This document shows, piece after piece, positions 25,504 to 33,590 of a stretch of 61,050 nt of DNA. The stretch comes from Lachnospiraceae bacterium (GTDB taxonomy: Bacteria > Bacillota > Clostridia > Lachnospirales > Lachnospiraceae), in NCBI GenBank assembly GCA_017440575.1, contig JAFSGY010000102.1:1-61050 (forward strand), written 5' to 3'. The notes under the pieces are model-generated. The model searched no databases, had not been told where the DNA came from, and was given only the letters and a program-made list of their open reading frames with translations. The translations under genes were made by a program, and so were the position numbers. Position 1 is the first letter of the stretch. Every line of letters begins with the position of its first letter.

Positions 25504-26901
25504 ATGTTTATTGGGAGAGAATATGAATTACGGGAATTAAATACCCTTTATGAGAAAGATAGCTTTCAAATGCCGGTTATCTATGGTCGTAGACGTGTGG
25601 GTAAATCAACTTTGATTCGTGAGTTTGTAAAAGACAAAAAGTGTATCTTCTATACAGCTATTGAATCCTCTGCACAGAGAAATCTGGAATTATTCAGTCA
25701 GACAGTTTATAGGACATTGGATATGGAAATGGCTGGACTGCCTGGATTTGTAAGCTTTGATGCAGCATTTTCTTATATAGCAAAGAAGGCTGCGGAGGAA
25801 AGATTGATTCTTGTAATAGACGAATATCCTTATCTTGCATCTTCGGATAAGAGTATATCATCCTTATTACAGAAATACATTGATGAGACATTTTCGAGTG
25901 GTAAATTGTTTCTAATTCTATGTGGTTCCTCTATGAGTTTTATGGAGCATCAGGTACTTGGATATCAAAGTCCTCTATATGGAAGAAGAACAGCACAGTT
26001 TCTGATACGTCCATTCGATTATCAAACCTCAGGGGAATTTGTCAAAGAGTACAGCTGCGAAGATAAGGCTGTTGTCTATGGCATTACTGGTGGTATACCG
26101 AAATATTTAGAACTGTTTGATAGTAAGAAAAGTTTACGTGATAATATCATAGATTTATTTTTGAAGGAAAATGGTTACTTGTTTGAAGAACCTTCTAATC
26201 TTTTGAAACAAGAGTTAAGAGATTCATCACGATATAATTCTATTATTGAAGTGATTGCAAAGGGAGCAAATAAAGTATCGGAAATTGCCAGTAAGACACA
26301 GCTTGAAACGTCTACGGTTGTACATTGTCTGGACAGTCTTATGGAGCTTGGTATAGTCTCTCGTGAGAATGCAATGACAGAAGAAAATAATAAGAAAAAA
26401 ACATTTTATCGTTTAGAGGATTCCATGTTTCGATTCTGGTATCGTTTTGTTCCTAGTGGTATGGATGCTATCTTAGGGCAGAACGGTGACTACTTGTATG
26501 ATGAGTTCATTGAAAAGGAACTTCCGGATTATATGGGAAGAGTGTTTGAACATATGAGTAGTCAATATATCATGCTTAAAAATAAGCAGGGAGAGCTACC
26601 ATTTAAGGTATTGAAAATAGGAAGATGGTGGGGAAATAATCCTGCGAAGAAACGAGAAGAAGAGATTGACCTAATTGGAATCAATATGATTACAAAACAG
26701 GCCATTTTTGGAGAGTGTAAATATAAAAATGCAGTGCAGGGAACGGAGATTCTGACATCATTGGTGGAAAAGGCAGAGCTGCTTCCTGCTTTTGAGCAGA
26801 GATATTATATTTTGTTCTCGAAAAGTGGATTTACACAAGGCTTAATAGAGCAATCAGAAAAAGATGCCATTTTAGTGACATTGGAGGATATGTATAGATG
26901 A
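25504..26901 (+). CDS. AAA ATPase with DUF234 nuclease-like domain
   Basis: The protein has 465 residues. The N-terminal AAA_14-type ATPase carries a Walker A (GRRRVGKSTL, near residue 31) and Walker B (LILVIDEYPYL, near 100). A winged-helix segment follows around 245-290 (NKVSEIASKTQLETSTVVHCL). The C-terminal DUF234 domain has EEIDLIG and GECKYKN, the spacing of a PD-(D/E)xK nuclease core. The family is common in anaerobes and archaea but its function is not established. Own promoter and dyad operator. Its 3' end abuts the decayed GH43 operon, so it may have arrived or been joined by a rearrangement. Confidence 0.85.
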   Translation: MFIGREYELRELNTLYEKDSFQMPVIYGRRRVGKSTLIREFVKDKKCIFYTAIESSAQRNLELFSQTVYRTLDMEMAGLPGFVSFDAAFSYIAKKAAEERLILVIDEYPYLASSDKSISSLLQKYIDETFSSGKLFLILCGSSMSFMEHQVLGYQSPLYGRRTAQFLIRPFDYQTSGEFVKEYSCEDKAVVYGITGGIPKYLELFDSKKSLRDNIIDLFLKENGYLFEEPSNLLKQELRDSSRYNSIIEVIAKGANKVSEIASKTQLETSTVVHCLDSLMELGIVSRENAMTEENNKKKTFYRLEDSMFRFWYRFVPSGMDAILGQNGDYLYDEFIEKELPDYMGRVFEHMSSQYIMLKNKQGELPFKVLKIGRWWGNNPAKKREEEIDLIGINMITKQAIFGECKYKNAVQGTEILTSLVEKAELLPAFEQRYYILFSKSGFTQGLIEQSEKDAILVTLEDMYR

Positions 26902-26956
26902 AAAAGCTGAGGAACTGAATGTTGCTCAGGTCTTGGAGGAATTGAATGCAAATTAA
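26897..26956 (+). pseudogene. C-terminal remnant of a lost upstream gene
   Basis: A short frame ending in TAA reads DEKAEELNVAQVLEELNAN and overlaps the end of the ATPase gene. A GGAGG site inside it leads into the GH43 remnant with normal spacing. It looks like the tail of a gene that once preceded GH43, possibly a sugar transporter. No function is claimed. Confidence 0.4.
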
Positions 26957-27489
26957 AAAACAGATCTTCAACCCATATCTCTCCAGTTATGAATACATAC
27001 CGGATGGAGAGTTTGTGTAAGGAGGACGCATTCATTCTACTTCTGCTGTAGGCATTAACGGACATATGGTAGAAAATCCGGTTTATCCGAATGGGAATAC
27101 GCATGGAAGTATCGTTGAGTTAAATGGGAAATACTATATATTCGACCATAGACTCACGAATAATAGCTCTTATTGCAGACAGGGAGTTGCAGAGCAGATT
27201 TTCTTCGATGAAAATGGACATATTGCACAGGTCGGTGAGGATAGGGAATGCGAGCCCGGACAATATATACGGGGGATTCGTGATAACTGTCTGATGGGTT
27301 ATAAGTATTTTGGTTTTGAAAACTGTAAGAGCGTAACCCTTACAGTATGTGGCAGGGCAGAAGGTTGAGATACCCCTTTTACTGGAGAGTAATAAGAGTG
27401 CTTTCTATCTTGCATGGCAGGGTGAAGGAGCATTTGATTTACCGAATTTTTCTTTTCATAAATTTAGAAAGAGAAGAGCAAATGAATAA
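26946..27489 (+). pseudogene. Decayed GH43 beta-xylosidase/arabinofuranosidase
   Basis: Three fragments of one GH43 protein are in order. The true N-terminus (IFNPYLSSYEYIPDGE) ends at a TAA at 27018. A middle-to-late part follows (GRIHSTSAVGING, NTHGSIVELNGKYYIFDHR, SRQG-like). After a frame break near 27366, a C-terminal carbohydrate-binding-type end (SAFYLAWQGEGAFDLPNF) runs to 27489. The catalytic blades, about 250-300 residues, are deleted. It cannot encode an active enzyme. It marks a lost xylan/arabinan degradation operon. Confidence 0.85.
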
Positions 27490-27506
27490 AACGTTTGCTC
27501 TTTTTT
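27474..27506 (+). terminator. Rho-independent terminator of the GH43 remnant
   Basis: AAGAGCAAA (27474-27482) pairs with TTTGCTCTT (27494-27502), followed by a T run. It overlaps the remnant's stop codon. Confidence 0.85.
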
Positions 27507-27556
27507 GGGAATAGTTAAAAAAGAGTAAATAAAATAACTCAAAATTAATAAAAGTG

Positions 27557-27585
27557 TTGAGAAATTTTCTGAATATAAGTATAAT
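27557..27585 (+). promoter_or_regulatory. Sigma-A promoter of first chemotaxis receptor
   Basis: TTGAGA (27557-27562), 17-base spacer, TATAAT (27580-27585). No flagellar sigma-28 site is visible. The roughly 100-base leader includes an 8-bp pair GTTTTCCT (27622-27629) / AGGAAAAC (27657-27664). Confidence 0.75.
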
Positions 27586-27692
27586 AATTTTATATAATAA
27601 AATGTTACTCGATTCATAAAGGTTTTCCTCATCTTAGTATGAGCCGGCATTGTTTTAGGAAAACAAAAAGGGTACGATACCGGAGGTAGATG

Positions 27693-29987
27693 ATGGACGT
27701 GAAAGAAATTTTCAAGAAAAAAGAAAAAAGCCCAAAGGAACCGAAAAAACCAGAGAAAAAGAAGAGAACTTTGGATTTGAAAAATGCGAAACTCCCTATT
27801 AAAATGGATAAGTTCAAAAATATTAAGATTCCGAAATTGCCAGATGACCTGTTTTCACAAGAGGAAAAGGTGAAATCAAAGTTCATGCTTTTTAGTATCC
27901 GGAATAAGATTGTTGTATGCTTCTTAGTACCTATTATTTTCATGATTATTATAGGTGTCGCAGCTTATCAGAAGGCCTCTGATGGTATGAAAGAGAAGTT
28001 TGAAGCATCCACGATGGAAACGGTAAAGATGGCAACACAGTATATTGATATGAGCTGCGATTTTATAAAAACAGAAGGAACCAAGTATGCTTTTACATCA
28101 GATTTAAGTAAATATTCACTTGGATTGCTGGAGTCAGACCCGGTGCAAAAATCAGTACTTATCAATAATCTTCAGAAGGAGCTTTTGAATTCGCAGGTGC
28201 TTAATCCGTTTATCAGTAATATTCATATTGTTACTTCGGATGGAGTGAGGTTGATTACAACAGATACCACTTCAAACAACAATGGTTGTTATGATGCGTA
28301 TCGGGAAACGGTAGCAAAAGGGAAAAATTCAATTTTAAACTGGATTGACAGACATACGTATTTGGATGCGTATCTGGATGCCAGTTCAACAAAAGAAATA
28401 GATGTTGCGGCATATGAGAATGCAGATAACATGGAATATATCATGGCTTATCAGATAGCACTGCAATCCAATAAAGGATGTGTTATCATGGATATTAGCA
28501 AAGCTGCCATTCATGAATTTTTGATGGGATTGGATTTGGGAAAAGGAGGTATCATTGGCTTTGTTACTCCGAATGGAAGAGAGGTTGTTGTTGAGAACTT
28601 GGAAGAGGGACAGGAATCTGCTTTTGCAGAAGGAGAAAAGGTATTCTTTGATGAAGATTTTTATAGTGAACTTTTTGCAGTAGCAGATACAGAATCGGAA
28701 CAAGCTGCGCTCTTTGGTAATAAGCAGGTTAAATTCCGAGGTGAGGAATATTTATTCTTCTATAGCATCAGTGAACTTCATGGTTCTACGATATGTGCGT
28801 TAGTACCGCTTGATATTGTCGTTGCACAGGCAGAGGATATTAAGAGTATTACTATGGTTTTGGTTGTTGTTGCATGTATTGCAGTTTTTGCGATTGGTAT
28901 CGTGATTGCGGCTGGTATTCAGAAGAATATGGGACGTATTGCAAATAAGTTAGGAGTGGTTGCTCAGGGTGACCTTACCGTTGAGGTTGTAGTAAAGAGT
29001 AGAGATGAGTTTAATGATTTGGCAAAATCCGCAAACAACATGATTGGCAATACGAAGAAGCTGGTACAGAAGGTAACAGGTGCGACAGGTCAGTTAGAAG
29101 AATCTGCAAAGAACGTAGGAGAAGTATCTGGCGTTATCGATAATTATTCCAAGAATATTACGGATGCCATTGATGAGATTAATCAGGGTATGTCCATGCA
29201 GTCTGTTCATGCACAGGAATGTGTAACGAAGACAGATTTGTTATCCGAAGAGATGCAGGAAGTTACCCGAGTTGTTGAGCAGGTAGGAAAGCTTGTAAAT
29301 GAGACAGAGACCATGATTCGTCAGGGAATTGAAATCGTACAGGTGCTTGGCGAAAGAGCGAAGGAAACTACGGATATTACGGAGCAGGTTGGAGAGAGCA
29401 TTGAATCTCTTCGTAAGGAAACAGAGATTATTAATACTTTTGTTGAAACCATTACCGGTATTTCGAAGCAGACGAATCTGTTGTCATTGAATGCTTCTAT
29501 TGAGGCAGCAAGAGCAGGTGAAGCAGGTAGAGGCTTTGCAGTTGTTGCTGGTGAGATTAACCGATTGGCAGCTGACTCTGCTAAGGCAGCAGGAGAAATC
29601 AGAAATAACGTTACTCATATTAATGCGCAGACTGTTAACAGTGTAGACAGTGCAAAACAGGCTCGCTCTATGGTTGAGCTCCAGTCAGAGGCTGTCGTAG
29701 AGGTAGTCGAAGTATTTAATGAAATGAATGAAAGAATGTATCAGCTTGTAAATGGTCTGGAAGAGATTACGACAAGCATTGGTCGTGCAGATGTGGAAAG
29801 AGGTCATACCGTAGAAGCGGTTAAGAATATTTCCAATATCATAGAAGAGACCGCAGGCAGTGCAGAAAAGGTAAATGAGGTTGCAGCGAAGCTGTTGCAT
29901 AATGTAGAGAAGCTGAATCATACAGCAGATGTACTTGGCGAGAATATGGAAGGTCTGAAATCAGAGATTTCTGTATTTAAGATTTAA
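27693..29987 (+). CDS. Methyl-accepting chemotaxis protein
   Basis: The protein is about 764 residues. GGAGG at 27682-27686 spaces best to ATG 27693, though ATG 27690 is possible. An unusual cytoplasmic Lys/Pro-rich extension of about 70 residues precedes the first membrane helix ([20 protein letters not shown]). A Cache-type extracellular domain (to about 375), a second helix, a HAMP domain and the signalling hairpin ([21 protein letters not shown]) follow. It relays ligand binding to CheA. No C-terminal CheR/CheB pentapeptide is seen. The ligand is unknown; neighbouring glycan loci suggest sugars. Confidence 0.93.
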   Translation: MDVKEIFKKKEKSPKEPKKPEKKKRTLDLKNAKLPIKMDKFKNIKIPKLPDDLFSQEEKVKSKFMLFSIRNKIVVCFLVPIIFMIIIGVAAYQKASDGMKEKFEASTMETVKMATQYIDMSCDFIKTEGTKYAFTSDLSKYSLGLLESDPVQKSVLINNLQKELLNSQVLNPFISNIHIVTSDGVRLITTDTTSNNNGCYDAYRETVAKGKNSILNWIDRHTYLDAYLDASSTKEIDVAAYENADNMEYIMAYQIALQSNKGCVIMDISKAAIHEFLMGLDLGKGGIIGFVTPNGREVVVENLEEGQESAFAEGEKVFFDEDFYSELFAVADTESEQAALFGNKQVKFRGEEYLFFYSISELHGSTICALVPLDIVVAQAEDIKSITMVLVVVACIAVFAIGIVIAAGIQKNMGRIANKLGVVAQGDLTVEVVVKSRDEFNDLAKSANNMIGNTKKLVQKVTGATGQLEESAKNVGEVSGVIDNYSKNITDAIDEINQGMSMQSVHAQECVTKTDLLSEEMQEVTRVVEQVGKLVNETETMIRQGIEIVQVLGERAKETTDITEQVGESIESLRKETEIINTFVETITGISKQTNLLSLNASIEAARAGEAGRGFAVVAGEINRLAADSAKAAGEIRNNVTHINAQTVNSVDSAKQARSMVELQSEAVVEVVEVFNEMNERMYQLVNGLEEITTSIGRADVERGHTVEAVKNISNIIEETAGSAEKVNEVAAKLLHNVEKLNHTADVLGENMEGLKSEISVFKI

Positions 29988-29997
29988 GGGATTTTAA

Positions 29998-30026
29998 GCA
30001 CCCCACAAAAAAATCTTCATATACTG
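29998..30026 (+). promoter_or_regulatory. Possible sigma-K promoter for dpaAB
   Basis: GCAC (29998-30001) and, 16 bases later, CATATACTG (30018-30026) match the mother-cell sigma-K pattern (AC, then CATAnnnTA) except the last base. It lies within the terminator stem of the receptor gene. Expression late in sporulation would suit dipicolinate synthase. Tentative. Confidence 0.4.
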
Positions 30027-30062
30027 AATAAGTAAATGAAGAAATTTGTGGGGTGTTTTTAT
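29999..30062 (+). terminator. Terminator of chemotaxis receptor, overlapping dpaA start
   Basis: A long stem pairs CACCCCACAAA on the left with TTTGTGGGGTG on the right, and CTTCAT with ATGAAG inside. It is followed by TTTTTATTTTT. The right arm and T run lie inside the first codons of dpaA. Confidence 0.85.
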
Positions 30063-30909
30063 TTTTGCGTATCAATATTCCGTAATTGGTGGAGACAGGC
30101 GGCAGGAGTTGCTCCTGAATGAGCTTCGGAAAAAGGCTTCCTGTATACGTTTTGGAGTAGGAGCAGAGGGAGATAAGGCTGCATCCTTGGAATTGGCAGT
30201 ATCCCTGGCAGAGAATCTGCTTCTTCCCATTCCCATGTGCAAAGGGAACAGGCTTAACATACAACAGCAGGAGATGGAGGCAACAAAGGAGGATATTTTA
30301 AAATATCTAAGGAAAGGACAGCGAATCTTTGCCGGCTGCATCGATAAGGCATGGGCACAAAAGGCAAGAGAAAAAGGGGCTGTGTGCTATGACTACATGG
30401 AAGAAAAGGCGATAGCAATCTATAATTCTATAGCAACAGCAGAAGGAACAATAGCTGAAATCCTTCAGACATATCCGCAGAATCTCCACGGTACAAAGAC
30501 ATTGGTACTTGGTTTTGGAACATGCGCAAAGACTCTGGCCGTAAAGCTTAGAGCATTGTCGGCGGAGGTTTGTATCGCAGCAAGGTCAGAAAATGCCCTG
30601 ATGGAAGCTTATGCAAATGGATATCGTATGATAAAGCTGGAAAAGGTATCAGAAGTGATAAAGGATTATCCTCTTATCATCAATACCATACCGGCAAGGG
30701 TGATAGATCAAAAAGAACTGGCGTATGTAGATAAGGAAGCAAGGGTTTATGAAATCGCATCTTTTCCTTATGGAGTAGATGTGAATGAGGCAGAAAAGCT
30801 CGGCATAACCGTCAGAATATGCCCGGCGCTTCCAGCAAAATATGCACCGGTTTCGTCGGCTGAGATACTAAAGCAGTATATTTTGGAAAAATCAGGAGGT
30901 AGCGCATGA
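30046..30909 (+). CDS. dpaA: Dipicolinate synthase subunit A
   Basis: A 287-residue protein matching SpoVFA/DpaA: N-terminal SVIGGDRRQELLLNEL, a Rossmann motif LVLGFGTCAKTLAVKL near residue 156, and the C-terminal YEIASFPYGVD segment. With DpaB it makes dipicolinic acid from a lysine-pathway intermediate for spore cores. Only TTG 30046 gives an in-frame start at the expected length, with no good ribosome site, and it lies inside the upstream terminator. An ATG at 30036 (MKKFVG) is out of frame by one base. Either a weak start or a one-base change is possible. It overlaps dpaB by four bases. Confidence 0.9.
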   Translation: MWGVFIFAYQYSVIGGDRRQELLLNELRKKASCIRFGVGAEGDKAASLELAVSLAENLLLPIPMCKGNRLNIQQQEMEATKEDILKYLRKGQRIFAGCIDKAWAQKAREKGAVCYDYMEEKAIAIYNSIATAEGTIAEILQTYPQNLHGTKTLVLGFGTCAKTLAVKLRALSAEVCIAARSENALMEAYANGYRMIKLEKVSEVIKDYPLIINTIPARVIDQKELAYVDKEARVYEIASFPYGVDVNEAEKLGITVRICPALPAKYAPVSSAEILKQYILEKSGGSA

Positions 30910-31487
30910 AGCTTGCAGGATTAAAGGTAGGAGTTGCATTCACAGGTTCCTTTTGTACCTTTTCAGAAGCGATAAAGGCATTGGAAACACTAAAAGAAGA
31001 AGGGGCAGAGCTGTACCCGATTCTTTCCTTTCAGACACAGAATATAGATAGTAGATTTGGGACGGCAGAAAGCTTTCGAAAAAGCATAGAAGAAGTGTGT
31101 GGAAGGAAGGCAATGGATTCCATTGAAACGGCAGAGCCTATCGGTCCGAAAGGATTTCTGGACCTATTGATTATTATGCCATGTACAGGTAATACCATTG
31201 CCAAGCTTGCATGTGCCATTACTGACAGTCCAGTCTTGATGGCGGCAAAGGCACATCTTCGAAATGAAAAACCGCTTCTGTTATCGATTTCAACAAATGA
31301 TGCTTTAAGCATGAATTTTAAGAATATTGGTCTTTTAATGAATGTGAAACATATTTATTTTGTGCCTTTTGGGCAGGATGCGCCTGAGAAGAAGCATAAT
31401 TCTATGATTGCGCATTTGGATAGACTGATTCCGGCAGCAGAGGCAGCTTTGGATGGAAGACAGCTTCAGCCTGTAATCTGTGGATAG
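30906..31487 (+). CDS. dpaB: Dipicolinate synthase subunit B
   Basis: A 193-residue flavoprotein of the SpoVFB/DpaB family: VGVAFTGSFCTFSEAIKALE at the N-terminus and LLIIMPCTGNTIAKLACAITDSPVLMAAKAHL in the middle are characteristic. It completes the dipicolinate synthase complex. ATG overlaps the dpaA stop (ATGA) after AGGAGG, so the pair is translationally coupled. Its presence supports an endospore-forming host. Confidence 0.93.
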   Translation: MKLAGLKVGVAFTGSFCTFSEAIKALETLKEEGAELYPILSFQTQNIDSRFGTAESFRKSIEEVCGRKAMDSIETAEPIGPKGFLDLLIIMPCTGNTIAKLACAITDSPVLMAAKAHLRNEKPLLLSISTNDALSMNFKNIGLLMNVKHIYFVPFGQDAPEKKHNSMIAHLDRLIPAAEAALDGRQLQPVICG

Positions 31488-31499
31488 AATCCACAGATT
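31475..31499 (+). promoter_or_regulatory. Hairpin at dpaB stop
   Basis: AATCTGTGGA and TCCACAGATT form a 10-bp perfect stem with a 5-base loop containing the dpaB stop. No T run follows, so it is more likely an mRNA-stability or processing element between dpaB and asnB. Confidence 0.6.
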
Positions 31500-31538
31500 G
31501 AGGGCATCATGAGAGAAGCAGGAAGGAGTGAGGGCTGT

Positions 31539-33392
31539 ATGTGTGGAATCAGCGGTATTTATCGACGTGTAGGGGGAATGAAACAGGAAGGTGAGCGCTA
31601 TAGGAATGTGCTTATGGCAATGAACAAGGCACAGAAGCATAGAGGTCCTGATGAAGGAGGAATCTATCTGGCAGATTCCTGTGGTCTGGCACATGTAAGA
31701 CTCTCGATTCTGGACTTAAAAATGGGTACACAGCCTATGTATTACCATACGGGCGTGGAAAAATATGCCATTGTGTATAATGGAGAAATCTATAATATGC
31801 ACGAGATTCGTAAAGAATTGATGAGTCAGGGAATAAGCTTTGATACGACCTGTGATACAGAGGTTATTTTGAAGGGGTATGTGGTATGGGGAACAGATAT
31901 TGCCAAACATCTCAATGGCATCTTTGCCTTTGCTATCTGGGAGGAAGGTGCAAAAAGGTTGACGCTGTGCAGGGATAGACTGGGTGTAAAGCCATTATTT
32001 TATAAGATACATGGAGAAGAGGTACTCTTTGCTTCGGAAATCAAGGCAATGCTGGCATATGATAAGGGGATTGCGAAGGTAGATAAGCAAGGCTTGTGTG
32101 AATTGTTGGCGCTTGGTCCTGCACACACCAGTGGAAAGACTGTGTATCAGGGAGTGACCGAAGTACAGCCGGGATATTTTTTCCAGATAGATGAACATGG
32201 AATGAGAGAGGAGAGCTATTGGCGGCTCGAAGGACACGAACATGAGGATAATGAGGAGAAGACGATAGAAAAGACAGCCTTTTTGATTCGGGATGCGATT
32301 AGAAAGCAGCTGTTATCGGATATTCCTGTCTGTACCTTTTTATCCGGTGGGCTTGACAGCAGTATTGTGACATCGGTGGCAAGTGAGTGTATGAGGGAAA
32401 AGGGAATGACGTTATCTACGTATTCCTTTGACTTTGAGGGAAATGAGGAATACTTTGCGGCGAATAGCTTTCAGCCGTCGCAGGATGCGCCTTTTGCAAG
32501 AGAAATGTCAGAGTATCTTGGTACAGACCATACGATATTGACCTGTAGTAATGAAAATCTGTTTCTGCATTTGTATGATGCCATGAAGGCGAGAGATTAT
32601 CCATGTATGGCAGATGTGGAGTCCTCACTAATCTATTTTTGTGGTGAAGTAAGTAAGCGTTTCAAGGTAACGCTTACCGGAGAGTGTGCGGATGAGATTT
32701 TTGGTGGCTATCCTTGGTTTTATCGTAAGGATATGTTTGAACGGCATGCATTTCCGTGGAGCTATGATATGGATGCAAGAACCGCATTGCTGAAACAAGA
32801 GCTTGTAGATGAACTAAAGCTAGAAGAATATTCGATAAAAGCCTATGAGAATACCATTGCCGAAACACCTCGCTTAGCTGGTGAGATGGGCGAAGAGGCA
32901 AGGCGCAGAGAATTATCCTATCTGAATCTGCGGTGGTTTATGGCAACCCTTTTGGAACGTATGGATAGAACCAGTATGTATCATGGGCTGGAGGCGAGAG
33001 TACCTTTTGCAGATCATAGAATTGTAGAGTATCTGTATAATGTTCCGTGGCATATGAAGTTCATGGGGGGGATGGAAAAAGGTTTATTACGCCATGCGGC
33101 AAAGGGCTTGTTGCCAGATAGTGTGCTGTTTCGTAAGAAAAGTCCATATCCAAAGACATATCATCCCAATTATGAGAGATTACTTAAGGATGCCTTTGCG
33201 GAAATACTTGAGCATGAGGATGAACCAGTAAGGCAGTTGTTGGATGTAGATAAGGCTCGTAGATTTTTGGAAAAACCAATGTCCTATGCAAAGCCGTGGT
33301 ATGGTCAGCTGATGGCAGGGCCGCAGATGCTGGCGTATTATTTACAGATTAATATGTGGATGAAGGAATATCAGGTTAAGGTAGAAGTGTAG
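31539..33392 (+). CDS. asnB: Asparagine synthase (glutamine-hydrolysing)
   Basis: The protein has 617 residues. The start must be ATG 31539 because the class II glutaminase needs Cys2 exposed (MCGISGIYRR). AGGAAGGAG precedes it; a frame starting at 31509 would bury the Cys. The glutaminase domain (2-200, with RGPDEGG) is followed by the synthetase domain with PP-loop LSGGLDSS near residue 270 and GECADEIFGGY. Makes asparagine from aspartate, glutamine and ATP. Located 51 bases after dpaB. Length is close to bacterial AsnB. Function in the dpa operon, if any, is unclear. Confidence 0.93.
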   Translation: MCGISGIYRRVGGMKQEGERYRNVLMAMNKAQKHRGPDEGGIYLADSCGLAHVRLSILDLKMGTQPMYYHTGVEKYAIVYNGEIYNMHEIRKELMSQGISFDTTCDTEVILKGYVVWGTDIAKHLNGIFAFAIWEEGAKRLTLCRDRLGVKPLFYKIHGEEVLFASEIKAMLAYDKGIAKVDKQGLCELLALGPAHTSGKTVYQGVTEVQPGYFFQIDEHGMREESYWRLEGHEHEDNEEKTIEKTAFLIRDAIRKQLLSDIPVCTFLSGGLDSSIVTSVASECMREKGMTLSTYSFDFEGNEEYFAANSFQPSQDAPFAREMSEYLGTDHTILTCSNENLFLHLYDAMKARDYPCMADVESSLIYFCGEVSKRFKVTLTGECADEIFGGYPWFYRKDMFERHAFPWSYDMDARTALLKQELVDELKLEEYSIKAYENTIAETPRLAGEMGEEARRRELSYLNLRWFMATLLERMDRTSMYHGLEARVPFADHRIVEYLYNVPWHMKFMGGMEKGLLRHAAKGLLPDSVLFRKKSPYPKTYHPNYERLLKDAFAEILEHEDEPVRQLLDVDKARRFLEKPMSYAKPWYGQLMAGPQMLAYYLQINMWMKEYQVKVEV

Positions 33393-33491
33393 CATAGGCT
33401 GCGCTTTTCCTTTATGCTAAAAATAAAGCAGGACTCATTTAGGCTCTTGCGAGCTAAAAAACGTTAATTTCACTTAATACTAAAATAAACA

Positions 33492-33520
33492 TTGATTAGG
33501 CAGAAGAAATAATATAAAAT
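33492..33520 (+). promoter_or_regulatory. Possible promoter of second chemotaxis receptor
   Basis: TTGATT (33492-33497), 17-base spacer, TAAAAT (33515-33520). It lies 71 bases before the start codon. Confidence 0.4.
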
Positions 33521-33590
33521 ATGTCTATAAACAGAAAATATATTACAACAGGGAGAAAAAGTCACACAAAAATATGCAAGGAGGTATGAT

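Noticed and set aside
27592-27690. Leader of the first chemotaxis receptor considered as a c-di-GMP riboswitch.
   Set aside because: It shows one 8-bp pairing but none of the GEMM-I or GEMM-II conserved sequence blocks.
30036-30122. Short frame starting MKKFVGCFYF upstream of dpaA.
   Set aside because: It ends after 28 codons and resembles no protein; it matters only as a possible original dpaA start.
33443-33454. Small GCTC-TTGC-GAGC hairpin after asnB as a terminator.
   Set aside because: The plus strand has an A run, not a T run, after the stem; too weak to call.
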